Positions 1 through 9,543 of a stretch of DNA of 64,000 nt are shown here, piece after piece. The stretch's first letter is position 1. Each line of letters begins with the position of its first letter. Below the pieces are notes generated by a model, which was not told the DNA's origin, searched no databases, and saw only the letters and a list, made by a program, of their open reading frames with translations. Source of the DNA: Schizochytrium sp. TIO01 (Eukaryota > Sar > Bigyra > Thraustochytrida > Thraustochytriidae); contig SMSO01000007.1 of the NCBI GenBank assembly GCA_004764695.1, positions 327,501 through 391,500 on the forward strand, in the 5' to 3' direction. Both the position numbers and the translations under genes were made by a program.

Positions 1-264
1 CTGCCCGATTATCGACCACGTGCGTTCGAATTCAGGGTTATCAAATATGCTTTCCCGCCGTCTGAAGTCGTCCACGGTCGCTTGGGGGTCCCGCATAGCT
101 GGAGGCACGTAACGAGTGTAGTCAGGGAACCTCTTTGCGGTCAACTCATTCAATTCCTTGAACGTCGCAGTAATTCTTTGGAGGGCCTCACACATCTCAG
201 CATCATCATATTTCCTCTGAGCCTTCGGCACCGGCACCACCTTCCTTGTGGTCATGGGTTTCAT
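1..264 (-). CDS. Small hypothetical protein X, copy A (3' end beyond window)
   Basis: An open frame of 88 codons runs from an ATG at 264 off the left edge without a stop. It is a diverged paralogue of the 121-residue protein at 1992-2357: both share a K-A-Q-R-K-Y-D-D-A-E-M block near residues 14-25, an M-R-D-P-Q block, and an I-F-(D/E)-(N/D)-P-E-F block. Between these blocks most residues differ. The protein is charged and probably helical, with no signal peptide or membrane span. The start codon overlaps the stop of an upstream decayed frame (TGA at 261-263). I do not recognise the family. It is partial here only because the window ends. Confidence 0.6.
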   Translation of the reverse strand, partial: MKPMTTRKVVPVPKAQRKYDDAEMCEALQRITATFKELNELTAKRFPDYTRYVPPAMRDPQATVDDFRRRESIFDNPEFERTWSIIGQ

Positions 265-1427
265 CCTTCTTCTTTACCTGTACTTGCAAAGCTTCTTGAG
301 GTTTCGGGTTTGGAGTTTGCACGTGCTGTATTTTCGGTGTCCTGAGTCTCGCTCCCTGCCAGGCTAGGGTTTTCCTTAGAAAGTGCTTACACCAGTAGAG
401 TACTATCATAGTATTCGTTAGCAGCCCGCATCGTCCCTGATTTCGAGTATCAGTGAGCTGGAGGAGACAGATTCAGTTTGTTGGAGTGTGGTTTCTTCGT
501 TTTACTGATCAGGATCGATTGCAGAAGGAACTGGACATTGCTGCGGTCTGAAAATGAATAGCTTCAATAAGATCACCGATTTCCACTTACCCAAGTCAGT
601 TTTGATGTCTAGAACTTCATCAAGCGACCTTTGAAAATCCTCGAAACATGGCCCGGAAGAAATTTCCGTCGGATCATACGCAAGTATATGTCTTTGCACA
701 AAATCCACAGTCAATGTGAATCTTGTAAAATCGGGAAAAGGACAAGCTTTGCGCCAGGAAGCAATTGATATTGCAAATGAGCAATTAGACGTAGTATTCC
801 GAAAGTTATAGCCACTTCGTGCATTAGGACATCTACACTCCCGTTCAAGTATGAGCTATGTTCTTTCGAAGGAGCTACTTCTCTAGCTTGTTCAGGTTTC
901 ATCCAGGTGTCCTTTTCTACATCAAGATGTGTCTCACAGCGTGGACAATAGATCGTATTTTTCATTGAAGAAAACCTCTTAGTAGGGTACCAAAGTCCGG
1001 CAGCTCTTTCTCAGCACCTACAGGCCATCTGGGCGCAACTTTCGAAATTACCCGTATCAAATCTTTTTCAAGCCTGTGGAGAGTTAGAAATATGCGAAAC
1101 CTCTTTAATGCATTCGACTATAATTTTTTCTTTCATAATCCGTAATGTCTAAAGTCTTTCCTCGCTTCGTTCATCTCCCTCATATTCGTGTTCGGGCTCC
1201 TCGTTAAGATCTCTTTCGATCCCAATTTGATCAAGGAAAGGTTCCAAAATAATTTGATTCTTCAGCATTTGGATTGATGGTTTCATTTCGAGAACGTTTT
1301 GAACCTGCGCCACGAGGTTTGGCTATTAATTATCTTGGTCTTGATGATCTCTTCTACAGTCTTCCTCACTTTGAAGATGTATGGGTTTGAAGCTTTTACC
1401 GTTCAACTCCTCCAATCCAACTCGCAT
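261..1427 (-). pseudogene. Decayed spliced gene Y, copy A
   Basis: Several short coding-like stretches lie on the minus strand in changing frames. One starts at an ATG near 1427. Another begins M-K-N-T-I-Y-C-P-R-C at 965 with a CxxC pair. A further one contains F-V-Q-R-H-I-L-A-Y-D-P near 690. A 43-nt intron at 548-590 has donor GTAAGT and acceptor TTTTCAG and joins D-L to D-R-S-N-V-Q-F. The last stretch (M-R-A-A-N-E-Y-Y-D-S) is stopped by TAA where copy B has AAA (V-stop versus V-K), and an extra T near 1148 shifts frame relative to copy B. Between copies some differences in the last exon are synonymous, which supports past coding use. Family unknown. Confidence 0.45.
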
Positions 1428-1679
1428 GAGTGACTCGGCGTCTAGTTTACAAGCAATATATTAGAAGACTAGATAGCGAACTTTCAGGTCAGTGGAATGC
1501 GAGGCAGTTAAATCACAGTGACGTAAGAGGGAACAGAAAGCTTTTCTTAGACAGAGAATGAAATTCAAAAGAAAGAAGCTTAGACTTTCCAAGTCTCTCT
1601 TTTTGAATTACTATCATTGTGGAATAGAAAATTTCTTCAGAGCGTTAATTCTTCTTCTCAGGATTTCTGTCGGGGAAGG

Positions 1680-1919
1680 ATGACAAGTCAGATCAGCACG
1701 GCGAATGCAGCAACAACGACGCCTGAGAGTGGAGGCGCGGCAGCAAACAAGGGTGAACCCGATGACCCCTTTTACTATTACAACAACCCTTCAGAGCAGC
1801 TTGCACGGTCCGCGGCGATGTTAGGAATTGACTGGGCGGTCCGGCGCCGCATAATCGCTCTTGTTTTAATGTCCCTTTTTTTCATTGTGGTCGGTTTATT
1901 ACTCTCGCGTTATGCTTGA
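1680..1919 (+). CDS. Small single-span (tail-anchored-like) membrane protein, 79 aa
   Basis: The frame starts at the ATG at 1680; in-frame codons extend upstream to a TTG at 1617 but no earlier ATG exists. The N-terminal half is polar and low in complexity (Thr/Ala/Gly-rich), followed by an acidic-aromatic D-D-P-F-Y-Y-Y segment. One strongly hydrophobic segment sits at about residues 56-78, preceded by R-R-R, and the protein ends S-R-Y-A right after it. That is the layout of a tail-anchored protein with a cytosolic N-terminus, by inference an ER or other endomembrane protein. It lies between the two copies of the X/Y duplication and is convergent with X copy B. No second copy is visible after copy B. 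I cannot name the family; it does not match Sec61-beta or RAMP4 convincingly. Confidence 0.6.
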   Translation: MTSQISTANAATTTPESGGAAANKGEPDDPFYYYNNPSEQLARSAAMLGIDWAVRRRIIALVLMSLFFIVVGLLLSRYA

Positions 1920-1991
1920 TTTGTTTTCCTTTTAAGTAGTAGCTTAAAAAATAAGAAATGAATCTAAAATTAAAAAAATGAAATTGACTTT

Positions 1992-2357
1992 TTAAGAGAA
2001 AGAGGAAAGGAACTCCTGTTTGTCCTCGGGGTAAACAGGGCGTGTAATGGTAAGGTCAAAATCGTCCGGGAGTTCGAAGAGGTGATACTTTTTATTGACT
2101 TCCTCCGTAATGCGCACGAACTCAGGGTCTTCAAAGATGCGTTCCCTGTTCTTCATGGCGTTCACGGCCGCTTGGGGGTCCCGCATAATCTCAGGCACGA
2201 CAAGGGGGCGGTTAAGAATTCTCTCCATCTCCCGATTCGATTCTTCGACCTCGTCCGCAATTCTCTTGAGGAGCGCAGCCATCTCCGCATCATCATACTT
2301 CCTCTGAGCCTTCGGCACCAGCTTCACCTCCTCCATGTCAATCTCAATGCGTCTCAT
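1992..2357 (-). CDS. Small hypothetical protein X, copy B (121 aa)
   Basis: A complete 121-codon frame with ATG at 2357 and stop at 1992. The protein is highly charged and predicted mostly helical, with the blocks P-K-A-Q-R-K-Y-D-D-A-E-M (residues 15-26), I-M-R-D-P-Q-A (about 58-64) and I-F-E-D-P-E-F, and a proline-containing acidic C-terminus. It has no signal peptide, cysteine motif or membrane span. The only relative in view is copy A at 1-264. The ATG overlaps the TGA of the upstream gene Y frame in an ATGA arrangement, and an in-frame TAA lies just before it. A good donor-like CAG/GTAAAG 22 bases upstream of the ATG leaves open that the mature message is spliced differently. Function unknown. 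Confidence 0.6.
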   Translation of the reverse strand: MRRIEIDMEEVKLVPKAQRKYDDAEMAALLKRIADEVEESNREMERILNRPLVVPEIMRDPQAAVNAMKNRERIFEDPEFVRITEEVNKKYHLFELPDDFDLTITRPVYPEDKQEFLSSFS

Positions 2358-3625
2358 CCTTCTTCTTTACCTGTACTTGCAAAGCTTCTTGAGGTTTCGG
2401 GTTTGGAGTTTGCACGTGCTGTATTTTCGGGGCCCTGAGTCTCGCTCCCGGCCAAGCTAGGGTTTTCCTTAGAAAGTGCTTTCACCAGTAGAGTACTATC
2501 ATAGTATTCGTTAGCAGCCCGCATCGTCCCTGATTTCGAGTATCAGTGGGCTGGAGAAGACAGATTCAGTTCGTTGGAGTGTAGTTTCTTCGTTTTACTG
2601 ATCAGGATCGATTGCAGAAGGAACTGGACATTGCCGCGGTCTGAAAATGAATAGCTTCAATAAGATCACCGATTTCCACTTACCCAAGTCAGTTTTGATG
2701 TCTAGAACTTCATCAAGCGACCTTTGAAAATCCTCGAAACATGGCCCGGAAGAAATTTCCGTCGGATCATACGCAAGTATATGTCTTTGCACAAAATCCA
2801 CAGTCAATGTGAATCTTGTAAAACCAGGAAAAGGACAAGCTTTGCGCCAGGAAGCAATTGATCTTGTAATGAGCAATTAGACGTGGTATTCCGAAAGTTC
2901 TCCCGTTCAAGTATGAGCTATGTTCTTTCGAAGAAGCTACTTCTCTAGCTTGTTCAGGTTTCATCCAGGTGTCATTTTCTACATCAGGATGTGTCTCACA
3001 GCGTGGACAATAAATCGTATTTTTCATAAAAGGAAACCTTTTAGTAGGGTACCAAAGTCCGGTAGCTCTTTCTCAGCACCTACAGGCCATCTGGGCGCAA
3101 CTTTCGAAATTACCCGTATCAAATCTTTTTCAAGCCTGTGGAGAGTTAGAAATGTGCGAAACCTCTTTAATGCATTCGACTATAAATTTTCTTTCATAAT
3201 CCGTAATGTCAAAGTCTTTCCTCGCTTCGTTCATCTCCCTCATATTCGTGTTCAGGCTCCTCGTTACGATCTCTTTCGATCCCAATTTGATCAAGGAAAG
3301 GTTCCAAAATAATTTAATTCTTCAGCATTTGGATTGATGGTTCCATTTCGAGAACGTTTTGAACCTGCGCCACGAGGTTTGGCTATTAATTACCTTGGTC
3401 TTGATGATCTCTTCTACAGTCTTCCTCACTTTGAAGGTGTATGGGTTTGGAGCTTTTAACGTTCAACTCCTCCAATCCAACTCGCATGAGTGACTCGGCG
3501 TCTAGTTTACAAGCAATATATTAGAAGACTAGATAGCGAACTTTCAGGTCAGTGGAATGCGAGGCAGTTAAATCACAGTGACGTAAGAGGGAACAGAAAG
3601 ATTTTCTTAGACAGAAAATGGAATC
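2040..3625. repeat. Tandem duplication, copy B
   Basis: Second copy of the X/Y unit, direct orientation relative to 1-1575. Sequence similarity ends at about 3625, shortly after a GAACAGAAAG block shared with 1531-1541, and the flanks beyond are unrelated. The spacer 1576-2039 contains the small membrane-protein gene and is not duplicated. Confidence 0.9.
2354..3487 (-). pseudogene. Spliced or decayed gene Y, copy B
   Basis: The same mosaic as copy A but in better condition. A first ATG at 3487 opens a frame with a GTAATT..GCGCAG intron candidate. Later stretches read L-I-K-L-G-S-K-E-I-V-T-R-S, then D-F-D-I-T-D-Y-E-R-K-F. The CxxC stretch M-K-N-T-I-Y-C-P-R-C begins at 3027. A 43-nt intron at 2641-2683 (GTAAGT..TTTTCAG) keeps phase. 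The last exon M-R-A-A-N-E-Y-Y-D-S-T-L-L-V-K stays open to a TGA at 2354-2356 that overlaps the X start. I could not join all exons in one frame: at least one junction (near 2860) needs a frame change, so it may be intron-rich or already broken. Domain identity unknown. Confidence 0.4.
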
Positions 3626-3776
3626 AAAAATTGGAAATGTAATTCAACTTTCTAAATTTATCCTCTAATCTACACCGAGACTTTGAGTGGTTGTGTTACC
3701 TAGAGGCAGAAGTAATTTTATAAGTACTTAATAATAAAATTACCCTTTTAAAAATAAAATTTGACTGGTACACATA

Positions 3777-5132
3777 GAATGTGTCGTCTATGCAGAATCC
3801 ATACAATTTTTTTCCGGGTTTTGCTTGGCAAATAAATTACACAGGCAGCAGGCGACATCCTGCTTCTCCAAGGAAGACGATGCCTTGGCGAGCACCGATT
3901 CTTGCTCCAACTCACACCACTACGTACCTTGCGGGCTTTTCTCTGGTTGTGACGATGCAAATTTCCAGGCAGACCAGCAGGCCTTTTCCCTTGCCTCGAA
4001 TGCGTGTGACAGATCTCCGATGGGGGTGACCAATTTCTGCTTGGCGATGTCTGTGGCCAGTGCGATTTACAATGGGCCCTATCCTGGCTGCTCGGCGCGC
4101 GGGGGGAATGCCTCTCTTTGTCTAGGAGGGCCAAGACTGCTCCAATGTGAATACAAGCTTGCTCGTGCACGGCGGCTTTGGCAATGTGGTCGGCACAGAA
4201 GGTCAGATCACTGTCAACAGCTGCAGCGCCGAAGAACTTACAACGGGCAAGTGCATTGCGAATAAAGATGACTATGAAGCGGCGTACCCCGTGGAGTGTC
4301 TTTCCACGGCGCATCACTTGCGCAAAAAGATGTTGGCAAGTTACTTGCAGGGATGCATCGACGTGGACAGTGTCCAATCCTGCTTCTGTAGTTCTGGAGG
4401 AGAATGCCCTCCGGGATCCTGCGGACTATTTTTGACTGCGACCCGGATACCGAGCTCTGCAACGACACATCTGTGAGTGCGCCGGCGGGCAAGTGCGCCA
4501 ACTCCTTCGAAGACTGTGATGACCCTGACTATCTAGCCGATTTGCACCTTGCTCGGGTACAAATGCTAACGGAGTACGACAACTGGAAAGAAAGCAATGG
4601 TTGGAGCTCTCTCTACTTGACAATTGGCGTGTACATTAAAATCTTGGTCGTGCTGGCGGTCCTGGAGCTGAGATACCAACACGAGCAGCAGCCCTCTCTC
4701 CTGAAGCCTCTCACGGAGGCGCGGTCTCCATTTGGGATCTACCTGGTGGCGAATGTTCTGATTGGCGTGTTGATCGCAGCGGCAGGCCCCCCTTTCGGGA
4801 TCATGGGCATGGCTTATAGCATGTCGCCCTTGTACGGCGGCGACTCGACGCTCAGGGCCAATTACCCCTTCATCGAGGACTTTGGCACGACCAAGGGCAA
4901 GGCAACTGCCTGGTTTATGGTCTCGCTGATGGCTCTTGTTTTCTGGTTGATCTTATTCTTTCAGAACCGCAGCCTGCCTGCCTCGATGACCGCAGCCTGA
5001 CGCAAACAGTCTGCTCAGGAGCAGGATGCGCAGCGGAAAAGGGAGCTGCTCAGTCGTGCTCTAGCTCAGCTCAGGTCTCGAGGGAGTCCCAAGGCGCGGC
5101 AACTTCTCAAGCAAGAAGCAACTCAACAGTGA
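3777..5132 (+). pseudogene. Broken gene for a Cys-rich, multi-pass membrane protein
   Basis: One protein can be followed through three lesions. The frame from about 3777 to 4130 encodes a Cys-rich region (H-Y-V-P-C-G-L-F, N-F-C-L-A-M). It continues after a frameshift near 4130 (N-T-S-L-L-V-H-G-G-F-G, then C-F-C-S-S-G-G-E-C) and shifts again at a T5 run near 4431 into D-C-D-P-D-T-E-L-C-N. Four hydrophobic segments can be seen: Y-L-T-I-G-V-Y-I-K-I at about 4615-4670, two around 4735-4810, and one at 4915-4965. The frame hits TGA at 4998-5000, but the same frame stays open for 43 more codons of charged tail (R-K-Q-S-A-Q-E-Q) to TGA at 5130-5132. No start ATG precedes the first segment. The organisation suggests an extracellular or lumenal Cys-rich domain plus a membrane domain. 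Family not recognised; sequencing error could explain single indels but not easily all three lesions. Confidence 0.65.
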
Positions 5133-5537
5133 GTACACACCAATTGAGTTATTCCGCCTATTCTTTTAAATTAAATTAGTTCCATCTAAAAATAAACAAA
5201 AAACCACTGCAAGAAAGAAAGAAAGAAAGAAACAAAAATGTTTTTGGCCCATTTCCTTCCTCGTAGTAATTGCCTTTTGTTTCATTTCAAAGTTTCTAAA
5301 CCATTTCTTAAGGGTGGAGGTTCACTTCAATACCCCTCAATGGTTGTTCCCCGAACAGCGCGCTCTGCAAAGCTGCTAAAGGTGCAGACAGGAAGGTCTG
5401 TTATGTTAAACTGAAAAAGGAAGCCGCGTTTTGATGTTTCTTTCTTTTAAATGAAAAGGTTCTTGGTCTTAAAAATCTCTTCAGGGCGAACAGAAAACAG
5501 TGAACAGTAAAGGAAAAGGTCACATCTTAAAAGGCAT
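5133..5537. other. Intergenic, AT-rich, GAAA microsatellite
   Basis: The gap lies between two convergent genes. It holds a short (GAAA)n run near 5214-5232 and otherwise AT-rich sequence with no supported frame. Confidence 0.5.
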
Positions 5538-6150
5538 TTACTTACTTGCAGCTTGAGCAGCACTTGGCGCCTGTTTGAGGAGTTTCTTCGACCTCGCGTT
5601 GTCAGTTCCAGTGGCGCGGCCAATCAGAATGAACAGCATAGCCATCCAGAATGGCCATTGCTGCACAATTGGAAAGAAGATGACGGTCACGTCAACAATC
5701 AATCAATCAATCAATCAATCACCTCTTTGATGGAGAAGCACGCAAAACTCTCGAAGAGGGAAAGCGCCATGACAGTGGAGACGCCGCAGGACATAAATGC
5801 GTCTCGAACTTCAAGATTCGCATCGTAGACCTCGCGTCGACGGTGATATCGATGCACTGTAGAAACAAACCAAAACGGAGGTACCATGATGCCGGAATAA
5901 TTGGGTGTGTAAGCAAAGAACTCACGTACAAGTATCAGTTCTTCAGCATTGCCGCCGTCAACTTCGATCGCTCTTCTGGAGCGAGCACGAGGGGCTCCTC
6001 CAGTTCAGAAGACTTGCCAGTTCGTGGAACGAGTCCAATTGCGCTGACGGCCTTCGAGACCGTGATCGCAAAGGTTTGCCCATTGGGCGGGGTTCACAAA
6101 ACCCACGACCGTCTTGGTGTCAAGACAAGACAACGCAAGACAACGCAAGA
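5538..6150 (-). pseudogene. Spliced membrane-protein gene, 3' exons, probably frameshifted upstream
   Basis: Three exons join in phase. An exon ending at 5926 reads N-A-E-E-L-I-L-V. An intron at 5857-5925 (donor GTGAGT, acceptor CTACAG, 69 nt) leads to exon 5723-5856, which encodes a charged stretch then the hydrophobic M-S-C-G-V-S-T-V-M-A-L-S-L-F. An intron at 5661-5722 (donor GTGATT, acceptor GTGCAG, 62 nt) contains a (GATT)6 microsatellite. Exon 5538-5660 encodes Q-W-P-F-W-M-A-M-L-F-I-L-I-G-R then a basic tail ending A-A-S-K-stop. Both junctions keep frame over 134 and 123 nt. Upstream (about 5930-6100) the best coding frame, L-V-P-R-T-G-K-S-S-E-L-E-E-P, meets a TGA one base out of register with the exon, suggesting a frameshift. 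A GTAAGT at the very end could be another donor. The protein would be a membrane protein of unknown family, tail-to-tail with the broken gene at 3.8-5.1 kb. Confidence 0.5.
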
Positions 6151-6165
6151 CAACGCAAGACATCT
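6122..6165. repeat. Decamer tandem repeat CAACGCAAGA (about 3-4 units)
   Basis: Three successive copies of CAACGCAAGA are visible with degenerate units on both sides. Confidence 0.85.
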
Positions 6166-6990
6166 CAAGCAAGGCAAATGTGATCAGGTCGCTTGCGCCG
6201 CCTCAATCGTCCGCGAGCAAGTTCGAGAGCTGCGACTTGGAGAAAGATGACGCAAGATGGAGTTCTTCTGGAGATAGATCTCGATGAAAGATGCATGTGG
6301 GACCAGGTGGCAATAATATTAATTAATTGATTAATTAATTAATTGCATGACGTCGCCCGTGAGCGAGCTCGTAATCAGCGGCACGGGCTGGCTGCTCAGG
6401 TTCATGCTGCGAGCGACGACCTCGAAGAAGTCGAGGCAGCGACAGCATCGTTGTCGCTCGAGGCACCAACTTCTGTAGGGTATGATCCGAGCAGTTTTCG
6501 CAGTTTTCTGTTCGAGAATCGCGTGGGAATTCCGTGGAATTGGCGATTCTGCTAGGAAGGCGGTAGGCACTGCTAGCACCGCGCAGGAGGAGGCTTGCGG
6601 GAACACCGCTCGAGCAGTCCAGCTATAGCTAGCGATGGGCACGCTCGCGCTTAGGGCTGGGGCCATGGGGCGCCACGGCAGAGCTCGAAGATTGGCCGGC
6701 GGGGCCAGTTTGGCGGCGTGGAAGAACCTCTGGCTGGAGTAGAGGCAGGAGAGCTTGTGGATGCATCTGTAGATCAAAGCACTTGGGAAATCAACACTAG
6801 GTACTGTGGCGATACAAAGAAGAACCCAACTCGCAGCAAAACCCGAACTCGCGGAGGCGATCGAAGCAGCGAAGAGAAAGGGAGAGCTAGGTTGCTTGCG
6901 TACATTGTCAAGGCTCTAAGCAGCTGTCTGAGACACGCCGTTGAATTGCAAACCAATTGATCGCTGGCAATATCTGCGCGAGAGAGGAAT
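6166..6990. other. Intergenic, GC-rich, AATT microsatellite
   Basis: A (AATT)n run sits at about 6316-6346. The rest is GC-rich and open in several frames on both strands, so open length is not informative. One minus-strand stretch (G-S-Y-P-T-E-V-G-A-S-S, about 6400-6490) looks mildly coding. It contains the presumed promoter of the PLP enzyme gene at 6991, but I recognise no specific element. Confidence 0.4.
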
Positions 6991-8244
6991 ATGGCAACGC
7001 GAGAGATGACATCCTGGGAAGAGCATACCACACGTGCGCATGAAGCTCGCGAACTGTTCTTCTTTGATGAAGATGACAAAGATGTTGTGTATCTGAATGG
7101 CGCCTTCCTTGGCCCTACTCTTCGAGCTAGCGCAGAAGCTGCGATGAAGGGTATGCTGACACAGAGTAAACCTTGGAATGTAAGCTTTCCCAAAGACTTC
7201 AACGAGCCCGTGGAAAATCTCCGCGAGGTCTTTGGCGAGATCATCAATGCGCCTGCACGCAATATTGCCATTTTGCCCTCCGTGGCATATGCAGTGTCGA
7301 CTGTCGCAGTCCATGTGAGCAAGATTCTAGAACCTGGTGACAAAATCCTGGCGCTTGATGGCCAATACACCAGCAACATTTTGGGTTGGCAGCGCCTTTG
7401 TGAAGAGCGCGGGTCTGAAATGTTGATTGTCCCTGAGCCCGAGGATGGCGACTGGACCAGTGCTGTCATGAAGGCTCTTGAAGCGGACCAACCTCCCAAG
7501 CTAATTGTACTCCCGGCGGCTTGCCACTGGTGTGACGGATCTTTCATTGACACCGTTACTATCACCAATCGTGCGCGGGAGCTTCAAGCGCGCATCTTTC
7601 TTGATGGAACCCAATCTGTCGGTGTTGAGCCCGTTGATGTGGCTGCGCTCAAGCCTGATTATCTTGCTGTTGCAGCATACAAATGGCTCCTTTGTCCTTA
7701 CGGCACCGCCTTCATGTATGTTGCTGATGAACACTGTGATCAAGAGCCTCTCGAAATGCATGGATTCCAGCGTAAGCATGCTGGTATGCGCCCTGATGGT
7801 TCATATGACGTGCAATGGCTTTACAACGAGCGCGCTGGGGATTACAAGGATGGTGCAAGGCGCTACGATGCTGGCGAGCGCGCCAGCTGGGTGGTCATGG
7901 CCATGGCGCTTGAAGGTGCCAAGCAAGTGAGAGACTGGGTCAAGGAGGATGTTGTGGGTAACCACACTCGCCAGCTTCTCCAGTATCTGAGCGATGAAGC
8001 AACAAAACTTGGATTTATCTGCCCTTCTCCGAAGCTATGCAGCTCTCATATTATGGGTGTTCGTGTGCCTGATTCGACTCCAGAGGAGCTTTCCCGTCTT
8101 TTGGGACTCCTGAAAGAAGCGCGGGTGCTTGTGTCTCTCCGGGGTAACGCGATCCGCGTCTCGCCAAATTTGTGGTCCACTAAGGACGACATTGATGCTC
8201 TTCTCAAGGTTCTTGCCGTGTATATGGAGGAGAAAAAAGCATAA
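6991..8244 (+). CDS. Class-V (fold-type I) PLP-dependent enzyme, paralogue 1 (417 aa)
   Basis: A single-exon gene for a PLP enzyme of the cysteine desulfurase / isopenicillin-N-epimerase-like class-V aminotransferase superfamily. The expected active-site order is present: H179 in A-A-C-H-W (ring stacking), D205 in F-L-D-G-T-Q-S-V-G (pyridine nitrogen), and the Schiff-base lysine K231 in A-A-Y-K-W-L-L. A downstream R-R-Y-D-A-G-E-R motif is typical of this subgroup. There is no signal or transit peptide and no membrane span, so a soluble cytosolic enzyme is likely. The substrate cannot be read from sequence; desulfurase, lyase, epimerase or kynureninase-like chemistry are all possible. The ATG at 6991 is first in frame, but the second ATG at 7006 (M-T-S-W) aligns with the start of the paralogue and may be used. 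A tandem copy lies 1.3 kb downstream on the same strand. Confidence 0.93.
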   Translation: MATREMTSWEEHTTRAHEARELFFFDEDDKDVVYLNGAFLGPTLRASAEAAMKGMLTQSKPWNVSFPKDFNEPVENLREVFGEIINAPARNIAILPSVAYAVSTVAVHVSKILEPGDKILALDGQYTSNILGWQRLCEERGSEMLIVPEPEDGDWTSAVMKALEADQPPKLIVLPAACHWCDGSFIDTVTITNRARELQARIFLDGTQSVGVEPVDVAALKPDYLAVAAYKWLLCPYGTAFMYVADEHCDQEPLEMHGFQRKHAGMRPDGSYDVQWLYNERAGDYKDGARRYDAGERASWVVMAMALEGAKQVRDWVKEDVVGNHTRQLLQYLSDEATKLGFICPSPKLCSSHIMGVRVPDSTPEELSRLLGLLKEARVLVSLRGNAIRVSPNLWSTKDDIDALLKVLAVYMEEKKA

Positions 8245-9543
8245 TCATATCGTGTTCTTCATTATAAAGAAGCTTTGTTAAATGATCAACATATTTTCTA
8301 CTTGCACACCATCTTTAAAAACTTAATCCGATGAGCGGGCAAACTAACCTGCAACAATCTTAAAAAAACCTTGTTCTTAGCTCTAAGCAAATTGCGTGCA
8401 TCATAAAATAGTTAACAAATTACCCTAATGAATATTTAAAGCTTCTTGGATTGTGTTCCACACATTCTTTCTTGTTTAGAGTCTCCAACGAGTCTCCGAC
8501 ATCTTTCAACTTTTAAAATTTCATTTTCTAATTCCACTCTTCATAAAGTCTTGCCAGCACAGGGAAACGAGGTCCTCTCGCCTTCTTCCCGTGTAGCATT
8601 TATTTGAAGCCCTAAGTCATGATATTTTGAAGTATTAGGTTGAGGCATTTCACACCATCTCAGCGAAGCGAATTAGTACCCAGGTAGATAGCACCGATTG
8701 ATTTCTTTTTTCAAGCGAATCTCCCCCCGCAAAAAGGACAAGTTATTTTTATTTCTTTTAAATTATAAATTAAAAATTAGTAACAATAAAAGTAGACAAA
8801 ATTATCTTTCAACGTTTGTTTTATAAAGAGCTTTAGGGTATCTCTAGAGGCAGAGGTGCGTACCCACACCGGCAAGGAATGCCTTGTTCGCAGAACTAGC
8901 AAATCTAGAACTTTCGGGTAGACTTGGAAAGCGCATGCTGCTGGAGTGTTGCGCGCTCTGAGATCGACGAGATCGTGCTTCAACTGTTATTTAAGTAGAG
9001 GAACGTGCCATCCGAAGATATTGAATGGGTGCGAACGATACTGTTTCGGGAAGGCTCTCGAACTACCGATTGCTGGGATCACAAATATCCTTTGGTGAAC
9101 CCCTCCTGCAGACAAGCAAAAACAGCCTGGAAAAGAGACGCGCGGGAATGCAGGCTGGGTCGTGACTTTTTATAAGGCTGGTGATAAATAGTTCGTTCTG
9201 CACAGCACAAGAGTGAGTTGAGCGCTCATTGCGCTCGAACGAAAATCGCTTTCATGCCTCAGAGTGCACAGGAAGCTAGCTAGCTACCTGTCTTTGCAAT
9301 AAACAAGCTACACTTTTCGTGGCTTTCTTGCATGCAAAATCTTGTTACCAAGTGCAGCAAATACCAAACTTGAAAACCTAAATTCCTCCATCAAAAACTC
9401 AAGCGCTTTGCTTTCATTGCCTACTGAGTAGGGGCGAGCAAATTTGAACAATTCGGGAGCTAGTCACTTGGCTTCAGTACTTGACCTGCTCGTAGTACCT
9501 GTACCTTACTCTGAAAACATCTCGACATTGACAAGCCTTGAAA
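8245..9543. other. Intergenic between tandem PLP genes
   Basis: 1.3 kb without a supported gene. AT-rich from 8245 to about 8830, then mixed. A TATA-like TTTATAAG lies near 9170. There is no trace of a third copy of the enzyme. Confidence 0.5.

Larger units (their letters stand above)
1..1575. repeat. Tandem duplication, copy A
   Basis: This block aligns with about 2040-3625. From the X start codon upstream to about 1560 the copies differ at only a few positions per 60 bases. Differences include a 30-bp insertion at 808-837 present only in copy A and scattered single-base changes. Inside the X frame identity drops sharply. The copies are in direct orientation with a period of about 2.07 kb. 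Copy A is cut off by the window edge. Confidence 0.9.

Noticed and set aside
6774-7568. 264-codon open frame antisense to PLP enzyme paralogue 1
   Set aside because: It is a shadow of the strongly conserved sense gene; the antisense translation has no domain and the same strand is not open in the paralogue over the same span.
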